Of a stretch of 36,438 bases of DNA, positions 1-7,634 are shown piece after piece. Numbering within the stretch: the first letter of the stretch is position 1; every line of letters begins with the position of its first letter. A program made the translations under genes and the position numbers. The DNA lies in contig DUPD01000055.1 in the NCBI GenBank assembly GCA_012838505.1, forward strand, positions 1 through 36,438. The letters are read 5' to 3'. The notes below the pieces were generated by a model, which saw only the letters and a program-made list of their open reading frames with translations, was not told the DNA's origin and did not search any database. Origin of the DNA: Bacilli bacterium (GTDB lineage: Bacteria > Bacillota > Bacilli > Bacillales > Amphibacillaceae).

Positions 1-46
1 TATATCGGACTATCATTTAAAATGTTTAATCTTTTTTATAAAAAAA

Positions 47-265
47 TTATTTTTTATTTAATAGATCCAATATATTAAGTTGATTGTTCAATGCCTGTTT
101 ATTTTGTTCTTGAATTTCTAAGTAAATCTCTTTTCTATGCACGTCTATTTCTTTAGGTGCGGTGATGCCGAGTTTAACTTGGTCGCCTTCAATTGCGACA
201 ATTTTGACTTCTATGTTCTCTCCAATTTGAATTGCTTCGTTTAATTTTCGAGTGAGTACAAGCAT
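47..265 (-). CDS. csrA: Carbon storage regulator CsrA, translational repressor of flagellin
   Basis: The 72-residue product opens with [15 protein letters not shown], the hallmark CsrA N-terminus, and is the usual length for the family. CsrA is a dimeric RNA-binding protein that covers GGA motifs near ribosome sites; in B. subtilis it represses translation of the flagellin gene hag and is held off by FliW. The start ATG lies two bases past the fliW stop, so the two genes are translationally linked. The C-terminus ends in a polar tail ([13 protein letters not shown]), as in other Bacillus forms. In B. subtilis hag follows directly; here the window ends 46 bases after the csrA stop, so hag cannot be checked. 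Confidence 0.97.
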   Translation of the reverse strand: MLVLTRKLNEAIQIGENIEVKIVAIEGDQVKLGITAPKEIDVHRKEIYLEIQEQNKQALNNQLNILDLLNKK

Positions 266-267
266 CG

Positions 268-708
268 TTAAGCACCTTCTTCCTGTTTAGGTGTTAATGG
301 TGCTTGGATCGAATGGTTTTTATGATTGGTTACGTATTGTTTGGCTAGTTTTTTATTTAGATTAACGATAATCGGTGCTTGAAGGTTAATTGTGCTATCG
401 GTAAAGTTTTCTTTTAGTGTGACGATACTAAGTAGAGTCACGTCTTGTTCAGATTCAATTTCAAGTAATTCAAGTGTTGCATCATCAATTTCAACCTCAT
501 AGTCTTGATACAGTTGATGTGGCGGAATGACGATAAATGCAATGTTAGGATCATTGATTGATTGTAAGACTAAAAATGCTGGGTTATCTGGAATATCTAG
601 TCCGATAAATTTCTTCTCATTTGGAAAGCCTAATATGCCATTTGGAAAGGTAATGATGTCTTCTTTAGAAATCGTTACCTCATTAAAATATTTCGTTTGT
701 ATTTTCAT
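268..708 (-). CDS. fliW: Flagellar assembly factor FliW
   Basis: This is a 146-residue FliW protein, recognised from the motifs [19 protein letters not shown] near residues 20-38, [16 protein letters not shown], and a late [10 protein letters not shown]. FliW binds CsrA and free flagellin, coupling flagellin synthesis to export. The ATG at 706-708 is chosen because AAGGG lies nine bases before it; a TTG three codons earlier abuts that site with no spacing. The gene sits between yviE and csrA as in B. subtilis and is probably co-transcribed with both. Confidence 0.95.
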   Translation of the reverse strand: MKIQTKYFNEVTISKEDIITFPNGILGFPNEKKFIGLDIPDNPAFLVLQSINDPNIAFIVIPPHQLYQDYEVEIDDATLELLEIESEQDVTLLSIVTLKENFTDSTINLQAPIIVNLNKKLAKQYVTNHKNHSIQAPLTPKQEEGA

Positions 709-725
709 ATGCTCCAACCCTTCTA

Positions 726-1325
726 TTAAATTAACATTTCATATCCGAAACTGCGGTAATAAAGATCGGCGAAATCAATATCTAGCTTTTGTTCTTGTTT
801 AATTCCTGTTGTCACTTGACCCCGTGTATATGTCATGATTGGTTTGTTTGTTGTGTGTCGAATTAATGGTTGGTTTGCTTCGATTCGGATATCGACTTGT
901 GCTGGTTGGTAATTCGTTTTCACCGAGAAAACAGACGGAATAAATTTAATGTTGATTGGCTTTTGATCCTTGTGTGCATTACGTGTTGCTTGAGCAATTA
1001 AAGCATTTCCACCGTTTTCTATTTTCATTTGTTCCATCCCTTCGCGGGTGCGTCTTGCGATTCCTTCCATCACGCTTTGATAACCTGCTTTTGCCCAATC
1101 ATTTCGTGAAACAATTGCACTTTTCAGACCGATATCATACCAAGCTTGTGATTGATCAATTGTCAAACGACCAGGTCTGGTTCGAATTGAAAGATCGGCA
1201 GCTGGTTGCTGAATTTCTTGGGTTGCTTTTGGTTGTCTAATGTCTTGATGAGCATTTTGAGTGTTGATTGAAATTTGGGCAAGTTGTGATTGCATGCGAA
1301 CTTGTGGAACACGCAATTGGATCAC
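726..1325 (-). CDS. yviE: YviE-like DUF6470 protein of the flagellar operon
   Basis: The 199-residue product has the DUF6470/YviE pattern: an N-terminal stretch with two I-x-Q-P blocks (QDIRQPKAT and EIQQPAADL, near residues 28-46), a central DQSQAWYDIGLKSA segment, then YQSVMEGIARRTREG. It has no signal peptide or membrane segment. Its function is not established; the gene travels with flgL and fliW in many Bacillaceae, which suggests a flagellar role. The start is uncertain: the GTG has AGGA only one base away, and the TTG three codons later has a better distance to the same site. Confidence 0.85.
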   Translation of the reverse strand: MIQLRVPQVRMQSQLAQISINTQNAHQDIRQPKATQEIQQPAADLSIRTRPGRLTIDQSQAWYDIGLKSAIVSRNDWAKAGYQSVMEGIARRTREGMEQMKIENGGNALIAQATRNAHKDQKPINIKFIPSVFSVKTNYQPAQVDIRIEANQPLIRHTTNKPIMTYTRGQVTTGIKQEQKLDIDFADLYYRSFGYEMLI

Positions 1326-1362
1326 TTCCTATCTTTTTCGACTTAAAAATTGCTGTTAGAAC

Positions 1363-1403
1363 AGCTAAAGAGCTTAATCAGCTACCTGACCAGCTCTTTA
1401 GCT
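1363..1403 (-). terminator. Hairpin between flgL and yviE (possible attenuator)
   Basis: A perfect 12-bp stem (AGCTAAAGAGCT, 1363-1374, with AGCTCTTTAGCT, 1392-1403) has a 17-base loop. In the direction of transcription a short run of T appears only about ten bases after the stem. It may be a weak or partial terminator that lowers yviE-fliW-csrA expression, or an mRNA-stabilising hairpin. The stem is seen; its effect is inferred. Confidence 0.55.
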
Positions 1404-1417
1404 CACCGTAAAATTTA

Positions 1418-2335
1418 TTATCTTAGAAAATCTAATAATGATGGTTGTAAAACACGTGCTCCTGCGCTTAATGATGCACGGTGAATTGCTTCTTGCATCG
1501 TTAAGTTCATAATCACTTCTGCCGTATCCGCATCTTCGTTATCTGACATCATTTGTTCAGCATTCACACTTTGGTTTCTTAATCGGTTTTCGATCAATTC
1601 AACACGGTTCATCCGAGCACCAATTTCAGCACGTTCTTGTAGTGTGTTATTTAAATGAGTTTCAAGCGTACCTAGATGACTCTCTAGTTCATCCGTAGTC
1701 ACATCTGGATTGTTTAAATCATCAACAAGCGCTTGAAGATCATTAAAAAATTCTTCTGAAAAAACACTCGTTGGATCTGAGTTCACTTTAAAGCGGACAC
1801 CAGATGACACTTCAATTAAGACGTCATTTGTATTTTCTGAGACAGTAAACGTTCCATCATCGTTTCGAACAAATGGTGGTGTGCGCTCTCCTGTAACTGG
1901 ATTGATAGGCCCGGTCGTATCCGTACCATTGAACATATATTTATCATTGACTCGTGTATTTGCTAGGTTAACCATTTGATCAACGAGTTGATCGATCTCT
2001 TTGGCAATATTCATTCGGTCATCTTCACTATTTGTACCATTGTTTGCTTGAAGTGTCAGATCATTCATTCGGTGGAGCATTTGCGTGACTTCATGCATTG
2101 CTTCATCCGCATTATTAATCCAGTTGTTCACTTCACCTATGTTTCGTTCATATTGCTTAATATTTGACAGCTGTGAACGATAGTTCATCCCCTTCATCGC
2201 AACGACAGGGTCCTCTGATGGTCTAGTAATTTTTTTACCTGATGACAATTGGTTCATATATTTGTTGAGATTACCGTAACTGCCACTAATGTTTCTCAGC
2301 ATATTATTTGAGATCATACTTTGTGATATTCGCAT
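1418..2335 (-). CDS. flgL: Flagellar hook-filament junction protein FlgL (HAP3)
   Basis: This 305-residue protein has the flagellin-like N-terminal coiled coil (MRISQSMISNNMLRNISGS, then MNQLSSGKKITRPSEDPVVA) and the C-terminal coiled coil ending ASLSAGARVLQPSLLDFLR that mark FlgL. The middle third (about residues 130-230) is the variable, surface-exposed part. FlgL is exported through the flagellar type III apparatus and joins FlgK to the filament. It follows flgK by nine bases, inside the same transcription unit, as in B. subtilis (298 aa there). Confidence 0.96.
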   Translation of the reverse strand: MRISQSMISNNMLRNISGSYGNLNKYMNQLSSGKKITRPSEDPVVAMKGMNYRSQLSNIKQYERNIGEVNNWINNADEAMHEVTQMLHRMNDLTLQANNGTNSEDDRMNIAKEIDQLVDQMVNLANTRVNDKYMFNGTDTTGPINPVTGERTPPFVRNDDGTFTVSENTNDVLIEVSSGVRFKVNSDPTSVFSEEFFNDLQALVDDLNNPDVTTDELESHLGTLETHLNNTLQERAEIGARMNRVELIENRLRNQSVNAEQMMSDNEDADTAEVIMNLTMQEAIHRASLSAGARVLQPSLLDFLR

Positions 2336-2344
2336 TTAATTCCC

Positions 2345-3871
2345 CTACCTTCCGACTAAGCCCATATTATTAATAATGCGATCGAGCATTTCATCAACTG
2401 CTGTCATGCTTCGAGCTGCTGCATTGTATGCGTGTTGGAATTTAATTAAATTAGTAATTTCTTCATCGAGTGATACAGAACTAACTGCCATCCGATTTTC
2501 TTCAACTTGTTGACGAAGCACTTGACTGTTCGTTTGCATTCTATTCGCTTCGTTTGCTCTTACACCGAGCTCACCAATTAATGATTGATAAAAGCTTTTG
2601 ACTGATGTTCGTGTACCTAAGCCGACATCAAGATCATTATAAACTTCTGCTAAGTTAATTGCGTTTGTGCCGTCGCCAGTACCGCCATCTGGAGTTAAAC
2701 TTGCGGCGATTAGATCAGGATTCGCTAAAATATCTGGATTAACTGCAATTGACCCTAATTGATCATCAGGGTTTTCAAAAATAAAGAAGTTTACACCTGG
2801 ATCGCCGTCTAAATCGAATCCTGCTCTATGCACTTCGTTAAATTTATCAACATATGTTGTCAGCATCGTTTCTAAGTCTGCTTTTACTTCATTATAATAC
2901 CCTACAGCTTCATTATTTTCATCAATATAACCATTCATTTCAAACAACGACTGCAATGAACCGATTGATTTGAATTCAAATGCATTTATCGTACCGTTAT
3001 CTATTTCAACATCTGGGTGATCATTTGTCACAGTAATTTGAGAGATATTATTGTTCTCTCCAGGAATAATTTTAACCTCACTATGTGATCTTGTTTTTCC
3101 GTCAACTAAATTAATTCTCTCTTCACCATTTCTAAGTTCAATTGTCGCAATCCCTTCAGCAATCGGGCTTGGTTGACCTGAACTCTTATCGTAGCTCACT
3201 TCAATATCAATAATCGTCGATAATGAGTCGATTAGACGATCGCGTTCATCATAAAGATCGTTTGGAACAAGCCCGTGTGGCTCAATTCCTGCGATTTCAT
3301 TATTAATATTAGCGATTTGTCTGAGCATTGAATTAATGTCTTCTTCTGTTACGTCAATTTGGTTTTTCAAATCATCTTGGACATCTTGAATTGATGATAC
3401 TAAGTACCGGAATGTTTCGACGACTGCTTCAGCTCTTTGTGCAACAACCGTTCTCGTTCCCGAGTGGTCGGCACTCCCGTTTAAATCTTGAAGACTATTA
3501 AAGAAGTCTTCCAAGACAAAGGCAAGTCCTTCTTCAGTCGGTTCGTTTAGTAAGTTTTCCATTTGTTTCAGTGCACTTGCGTTTGTCGCGTAATAACCAA
3601 ATTTACTATTTTCTTTGCGGTATTGTGTGTCCAAAAACTGGTCACGAATCCGTTCGATTGAACCTGCTTGAACGCCACTACCGACACCTGAAACAACACC
3701 ACCTGGCTCTCGACTCACTGATAATGAGTTCATCTGTTCAAAATTAACCCGTTGTCTTGTATAACCAACCGTGTTCGCATTGGAAATGTTATGTGACGTA
3801 GTATATAAAGCAGATTGTTGCGCGTTTAATGCGCGCTTTGCCATTTCTAATCCGTGAAATGTTGATACCAT
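2345..3871 (-). CDS. flgK: Flagellar hook-associated protein FlgK (HAP1)
   Basis: The 508-residue product begins MVSTFHGLEMAKRALNAQQ and carries TTSHNISNANTVGYTRQRV near residues 24-42, the rod/hook-family N-terminal motif. The C-terminus (VSLDEEITNLIKFQHAYNA, then ARSMTAVDEMLDRIINNMG) is the matching terminal helix. These helices pair in the axial core of the junction between hook and filament. Length is close to B. subtilis FlgK (507). It lies between flgN, which encodes its chaperone, and flgL, with gaps of 9-11 bases, so it is one operon with both. Confidence 0.97.
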   Translation of the reverse strand: MVSTFHGLEMAKRALNAQQSALYTTSHNISNANTVGYTRQRVNFEQMNSLSVSREPGGVVSGVGSGVQAGSIERIRDQFLDTQYRKENSKFGYYATNASALKQMENLLNEPTEEGLAFVLEDFFNSLQDLNGSADHSGTRTVVAQRAEAVVETFRYLVSSIQDVQDDLKNQIDVTEEDINSMLRQIANINNEIAGIEPHGLVPNDLYDERDRLIDSLSTIIDIEVSYDKSSGQPSPIAEGIATIELRNGEERINLVDGKTRSHSEVKIIPGENNNISQITVTNDHPDVEIDNGTINAFEFKSIGSLQSLFEMNGYIDENNEAVGYYNEVKADLETMLTTYVDKFNEVHRAGFDLDGDPGVNFFIFENPDDQLGSIAVNPDILANPDLIAASLTPDGGTGDGTNAINLAEVYNDLDVGLGTRTSVKSFYQSLIGELGVRANEANRMQTNSQVLRQQVEENRMAVSSVSLDEEITNLIKFQHAYNAAARSMTAVDEMLDRIINNMGLVGR

Positions 3872-3882
3872 GTGAAATCCTC

Positions 3883-4377
3883 CTAAGCTTTCGAATCAAA
3901 TGTCGATCGTTTCGATTGCGGGTCATTTTCATTTTTCTTGTTGCCATAATTGACTTGTTCTATTGTTGGGCTGATTAAATCTAAATTCATTTGCACAAAC
4001 TGCATCGACTGTTGTGTTAATTCTTGATTTAGCCTCTCTTGTGCTTTTAATTCAACTAAAACTTTCGCAAGTTCGGTTGATAATTTTTCTAATGATTCTC
4101 TATCGTTGTCATTGTCAACTTTTTCTATAAATGTTGTAATTGTTTTTTGATCATCTGTGAGCTGATATTGGAGCGCCCACTGATCGACCGCCTTTAACCG
4201 TTGTTTTTCAAGTTTATCAATTGCTTGAATATGTTTCTGTTCAGCTTTTAGAATTTGTTGTACTTCTTCAATCTCACCCGTCTTTAACAAATCTGTCTTT
4301 GTCGCGGATAATTGAAGTAAGCTTTGGTGCACTTGAATCAGTCGCTCAAGTGCTGATGATATCTGCGCAATCGGCAT
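3883..4377 (-). CDS. flgN: FlgN-family flagellar export chaperone (YvyG)
   Basis: This 164-residue, mostly helical, highly charged protein starts MPIAQISSALERLIQVHQSL and has the long alpha-helical repeats with leucine/glutamine spacing typical of FlgN. FlgN-type chaperones bind the C-terminal helices of FlgK and FlgL and deliver them to the export gate. There is no signal peptide or cysteine. It lies between flgM and flgK, the same place as yvyG in B. subtilis. The family is divergent in sequence, so the identification rests on composition, length and position together. Confidence 0.88.
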   Translation of the reverse strand: MPIAQISSALERLIQVHQSLLQLSATKTDLLKTGEIEEVQQILKAEQKHIQAIDKLEKQRLKAVDQWALQYQLTDDQKTITTFIEKVDNDNDRESLEKLSTELAKVLVELKAQERLNQELTQQSMQFVQMNLDLISPTIEQVNYGNKKNENDPQSKRSTFDSKA

Positions 4378-4415
4378 GAGGCTAGATCCTCCTTTTCTCT
4401 AACGAGTCCAACTTA

Positions 4416-4448
4416 AATCAGAGCCAACTTAAACAGTCGGCTCTGATT
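4416..4448 (-). other. Intercistronic hairpin between flgM and flgN
   Basis: A perfect 10-bp stem (AATCAGAGCC, 4416-4425, with GGCTCTGATT, 4439-4448) starts two bases after the flgM stop. No T run follows it in the transcribed direction, so it is unlikely to be a full terminator. The segment also holds a direct repeat of CCAACTTAAA with a 16-base period. A role in mRNA stability or in setting the flgM to flgN ratio is inference. Confidence 0.5.
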
Positions 4449-4450
4449 GT

Positions 4451-4714
4451 TTAGTTTTTCCAAAAAGATAATAATCCTTTAGCAACTTGTTCTGCGTCAA
4501 CTTTATAGACGCCTGATTCAACATCAGCTTTAATCGCATCGACACGTTGCTTACGAGCTGGATCGATCCCGTTTAATTCTTGCATTTTTTTAGCTTGGTC
4601 CGAAATATGCAACTGATCTGCTTTCACTTGCTTTTCCGTCCGTGTTTGTGTGTATTGCTGAAGTTGCTTTTGATATGGATTCACTTTAGGTTGATTTGAA
4701 CCATGTATTTTCAA
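4451..4714 (-). CDS. flgM: Anti-sigma-28 (sigma-D) factor FlgM
   Basis: With a TTG start at 4712-4714 the product is 87 residues, begins (M)KIHGSNQPKVNPYQKQ and matches the B. subtilis FlgM opening, including VNPYQK. The C-terminal half (LNGIDPARKQRVDAIKADV, then ESGVYKVDAEQVAKGLLSF) is the conserved sigma-binding region. The TTG is preferred because AGGTGA lies six bases before it, whereas an upstream GTG is only about three bases from the ribosome site. FlgM holds sigma-D inactive until the hook is complete. Its own near-consensus sigma-D promoter lies just upstream, which would give feedback control. Confidence 0.94.
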   Translation of the reverse strand: MKIHGSNQPKVNPYQKQLQQYTQTRTEKQVKADQLHISDQAKKMQELNGIDPARKQRVDAIKADVESGVYKVDAEQVAKGLLSFWKN

Positions 4715-4755
4715 GACCACTCACCTCTTTCCCGTTACTTGCTTTGCTAATCTAT

Positions 4756-4782
4756 ATATCGACGTGTTTACCAAAATGTTTA
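4756..4782 (-). promoter_or_regulatory. Sigma-D promoter for flgM-flgN-flgK-flgL
   Basis: On the minus strand TAAA (4779-4782) is followed by exactly 15 bases and then GTCGATAT (4756-4763). The B. subtilis sigma-D consensus is TAAA-N14-16-GCCGATAT, so there is one mismatch. The -35 TAAA overlaps the TAA stop codon of yvyF, and flgM starts about 40 bases downstream. This matches the known sigma-D promoter before flgM in B. subtilis. Confidence 0.85.
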
Positions 4783-5211
4783 ATGGTTTCTTTTCGCTTT
4801 ATCAACGGCATAATATGTTCGGACGCGCTCACGCTCTTCTTGCTGATTCCGTTGGTCGATTGACTCAAGCTCATCTTCAAATTCCAACTCTTGTACAAGC
4901 TGATTCGAACACTTATCACACAGCTTTCCATCTGCAATTTGCTCCCCGCATCGTTCACATGGATACGTTAAGTTCGGAAATTGACTTGTTCGTAAGCGCT
5001 TTTCTTTCACAAACTTAATAATTAACGATTCCTCTACGCCTGTTCCTTCAACAATTTCAGGTATAGTCGCCTCACGATTAATACGTTTTTTCATAAAATT
5101 ATAGACAGTTTGAAATTTTTCTTCCTCTTTATTATAACAATCCTGACAAATCGGACGAAGCGCCCGGACAAATAACTTTCCACATTCTTGACAATTATCG
5201 AGTTCGGCCAT
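4780..5211 (-). CDS. yvyF: YvyF-family flagellar operon protein with two zinc-ribbon-like motifs
   Basis: The 143-residue protein starts MAELDNCQECGKLF. It has an N-terminal cysteine knuckle (CQEC ... ICQDC), a helical middle with an HTH-like segment (REATIPEIVEGTGVEESLI), then a second knuckle (YPCERCGEQ ... LCDKCSNQ). Pairs of CxxC suggest zinc binding. The family sits next to flgM in Bacillaceae and is annotated as a flagellar operon protein; its biochemical role is not established. The ATG is preferred to a GTG four codons earlier because AAAGGTG lies nine bases before it. An extended -10 promoter lies about 35 bases upstream. Confidence 0.9.
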   Translation of the reverse strand: MAELDNCQECGKLFVRALRPICQDCYNKEEEKFQTVYNFMKKRINREATIPEIVEGTGVEESLIIKFVKEKRLRTSQFPNLTYPCERCGEQIADGKLCDKCSNQLVQELEFEDELESIDQRNQQEERERVRTYYAVDKAKRNH

Positions 5212-5246
5212 GAAATGTCCCACCTTTAAGAAAAAATACTACCTAT

Positions 5247-5255
5247 ATTATAACA
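5247..5255 (-). promoter_or_regulatory. Extended -10 promoter upstream of yvyF
   Basis: The minus strand reads TGTTATAAT, a perfect sigma-A -10 hexamer with the TGN extension. No good -35 hexamer sits 17 bases upstream, which is tolerated in extended -10 promoters. It lies between comFC and yvyF, so yvyF and the flagellar genes may be expressed independently of the competence genes. Confidence 0.6.
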
Positions 5256-5290
5256 TATATATCGTCAGCTTTTTCTGAATTTAAAGTCAA

Positions 5291-5959
5291 CTATCGTGCC
5301 AAGGTAAAACTCACGATCTGCTCACACCCTGCGTCTTGCAAAATTTTTGCCGCATGGTGGATCGTCGCACCTGTCGTGTAAATATCATCGATAATGATCA
5401 CAGATGCTGGCACGGTTTCAGCACTTAGTTCAAATGGATTTTCCATTGCTAATCGTGCACGTCGATTTTTCTTCGCCTGCTTTTCACCCGTCGTTCGTTT
5501 TAGCACCGACACTGTTTGATAGGGAAGCAAGCTTGCCAACGCCTCAGCCTGATTGAACGCGCGCGATCTCAAACGCTCATCACTAAGTGGAATCGGCACA
5601 AGCTTTGTCTCAGCCGGGATCGTGGGAAAACAATTTTTTACCCCATCAGCAAACACATCAGCGAAAGCCTCCACCAGCGCATAATCGCCTCGATACTTGA
5701 ATCGAGTGATTGTTTCTTTTAAAAATTCATTATACCGATAAACCGATCGATTCATTGTCATCAAGTCGCGCTTTTGCCAGCGTGCGCAATCGGTGCACGT
5801 CTGCTTGTCATCCCTGCCACAATACTCACAAGTTGGTGTGCTTATTTTAGCGAATTGGTTTGTGCAAGTGCGGCAGATTGGCGGTTGCTGCTTGAGATTA
5901 AATAATGTCGTCCAGGTAATTTCTACTTCAATTTGTTTGTCGCAAATTAAACAATTCAT
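5291..5959 (-). CDS. comFC: ComFC, competence phosphoribosyltransferase-like protein
   Basis: This 222-residue protein has an N-terminal zinc-ribbon region (MNCLICDKQ, ICRTC, CEYCGRDDKQTCTDC, residues 3-60) and a C-terminal type I phosphoribosyltransferase fold with the PRPP motif VIIIDDIYTTGATIH near residue 190. The block LVPIPLSDERLRSRAFNQA is characteristic of ComFC/GntX. In naturally competent bacteria ComFC is needed for uptake of transforming DNA and works with ComFA. Its ATG overlaps the comFA stop (ATGA), giving translational coupling. In B. subtilis comFB lies between the two genes; here there is no room for it. Confidence 0.95.
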   Translation of the reverse strand: MNCLICDKQIEVEITWTTLFNLKQQPPICRTCTNQFAKISTPTCEYCGRDDKQTCTDCARWQKRDLMTMNRSVYRYNEFLKETITRFKYRGDYALVEAFADVFADGVKNCFPTIPAETKLVPIPLSDERLRSRAFNQAEALASLLPYQTVSVLKRTTGEKQAKKNRRARLAMENPFELSAETVPASVIIIDDIYTTGATIHHAAKILQDAGCEQIVSFTLAR

Positions 5960-7314
5960 CGGTAGCCTCCTTGATCAAAGCCAGCTCGTTTGTTCATCTG
6001 CTTAATCGCAGTTAGGCTGTCCCGAATCGCTCGGGTGTAACCGTCATGGATGAAAATGACTTCCCCAGTTGGATCGTCAGGACTCCGACCAGCTCGACCG
6101 GCGATTTGGACGAGTGCCGCCTGATCAAACACATCGTGCCCTGCATCAATCACAGCAACATCAACTGATGGGAATGTTACGCCACGTTCTAGAATGGTCG
6201 TCGTCAGTAGGATGTCGATTTCTTTATTTCGAAATTGTTGGACCTTGGTAATCCGGTCAGGATCTTCGGCATGGACAGAAGCGATGATTTTGTCTGGTAG
6301 TTTTTTAACTAATGATGGGCGTTGACGCTCAGCTTGATTGATCGTTGCGGTGAAAATCAGTAATTGACGGGTCGGGTTTTGGCGATTCTGATACCAAGTC
6401 CAGAAACATTTCGGTAGTGTAGTTTTGCTAAATTTGTAGGTGAGAATTGGTTTTGGAACCGGAAGTGGTTGACCATGATAGCGGATCGGGACAAATACAG
6501 TCGGTGGTTTTCGTTTCAGTAGATCATCGCGAGGTGTGGCGGTCAAATAAATCATCGTTGATGTCTGCTTTTGCGCACGCTTCGTTGCATACGGCAAGCT
6601 CGGATCAGCATGATATGGAAACGCATCAAGCTCGTCAATAATCATCACGTCAAACGCGTCTTGGTAGCGAAGGAGTTGATGAGTCGTTGCCAGCGTCAGT
6701 TGTGCGGTTTGATGATTATTGCCACTGCCACCATATAGGCCAGTGATTGTCGTCGTTGGAAAAGCTTGTTTAAAGCGCGGGAGCAATTCACGAATCACGT
6801 CTGCTCGCGGTGACGTCAGACAAACCCGCTTATGTTGTCGGATCGCTAATGCGATCCCTTCAAAGAGCATCTCTGTTTTCCCAGCTCCGCAAACCGCGTG
6901 GACCAAGAGCTCGGTTTGTTTTGTTTCAATTGCTTCAATGATTTTATTCGAGGCGTAACGTTGTTTGTCGGTAAGTTTTCCTTGCCAAGCGAGAGGATTC
7001 GTTGTCGGGGTCGGCCAAGATGGTGCCTGACCCGTCCACTCGTAAAGCGGCGTGCAAGCCATTATCCTCCCCATCTGGATGCACTTTCGACAATAAGGAT
7101 GCGTTTGCTGACAATTCGTGCAAGGAATTTTTCCAAAAAGATGTTTGGTCGTATTATTGCAACGTAAACAACGATGGGTGAAGTGGCGCCGGATGATCGG
7201 AGTGACGGGGGTTAGTTGGTGGGTTTCAATAAGATTGGTAAATTCAGCGTTGCTAAGATCGAGCTCTTCACGAAGCAAAAGCCGCCCAGCAAAGCGATTC
7301 GCATAATCAGTCAA
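5956..7314 (-). CDS. comFA: ComFA, DEAD-box-like ATPase of DNA uptake
   Basis: The 452-residue product has an N-terminal zinc region with cysteine pairs at about residues 49/52, 65/68 and 75/78, then a helicase core: Walker A AVCGAGKTE (140-148), the motif II variant DELD (227-230), motif III TATP (258-261), and a C-terminal domain with TTILERGVTFPSVDVAVID and QIAGRAGR (motif VI). ComFA is the membrane-associated ATPase thought to drive single-stranded DNA through the ComEC channel. The start is TTG, eight bases after a perfect AAAGGAGG. It is the first gene of the comF unit; no clear ComK box was seen upstream. Confidence 0.96.
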   Translation of the reverse strand: MTDYANRFAGRLLLREELDLSNAEFTNLIETHQLTPVTPIIRRHFTHRCLRCNNTTKHLFGKIPCTNCQQTHPYCRKCIQMGRIMACTPLYEWTGQAPSWPTPTTNPLAWQGKLTDKQRYASNKIIEAIETKQTELLVHAVCGAGKTEMLFEGIALAIRQHKRVCLTSPRADVIRELLPRFKQAFPTTTITGLYGGSGNNHQTAQLTLATTHQLLRYQDAFDVMIIDELDAFPYHADPSLPYATKRAQKQTSTMIYLTATPRDDLLKRKPPTVFVPIRYHGQPLPVPKPILTYKFSKTTLPKCFWTWYQNRQNPTRQLLIFTATINQAERQRPSLVKKLPDKIIASVHAEDPDRITKVQQFRNKEIDILLTTTILERGVTFPSVDVAVIDAGHDVFDQAALVQIAGRAGRSPDDPTGEVIFIHDGYTRAIRDSLTAIKQMNKRAGFDQGGYR

Positions 7315-7397
7315 TCTTAATTCCTCCTTTAAGAGATGTAGTGTGTATTTTTGTTGAACTTGTACATAATCTTGAGTAGTTGTGCAGATTGCGGGGA

Positions 7398-7577
7398 AGT
7401 TGAGAGCATTTCATTCGACTTGAGAACAATTCGACTTACTTGAGAGCATTTCATTCAACTTGGCTGCATTTCCGCCGACTTGGCTGCATTTCCGCCAACT
7501 TGTCTGCATTCCACTCGACTTGGCTGCATTCCACTCGACTTGGCTGCATTCCACTCAACTTGTCTGAAAGTCCGCAT
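7398..7577. repeat. Tandem array of a 20-bp unit, about nine degenerate copies
   Basis: The 320-base gap between comFA and degV is filled by a degenerate 20-bp repeat. Units begin ACTTG and come in two types: ACTTGAGAGCATTTCATTCG (first part) and ACTTGGCTGCATTTCCGCCG or ACTTGGCTGCATTCCACTCG (second part, 7458-7577). The period is exactly 20 except for one shortened (16-base) and one 24-base unit around 7418-7457. There are no spacers, so it is not CRISPR. A related array lies at 25047-25126. Confidence 0.9.
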
Positions 7578-7599
7578 AACTTAAGCGAAAATGACAAAA

Positions 7600-7628
7600 C
7601 TCCACCGTAATTCATCACGACGGTGGAG
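7600..7628 (-). terminator. Rho-independent terminator of degV
   Basis: A perfect 9-bp stem, CTCCACCGT (7600-7608) with ACGGTGGAG (7620-7628), is followed on the minus strand by TTTTGTCATTTT. It starts seven bases past the degV stop. Confidence 0.85.
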
Positions 7629-7634
7629 TGATTG

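Noticed and set aside
7398-7577. Possible CRISPR array
   Set aside because: The 20-base units directly abut with no unique spacers, and no cas genes are present.
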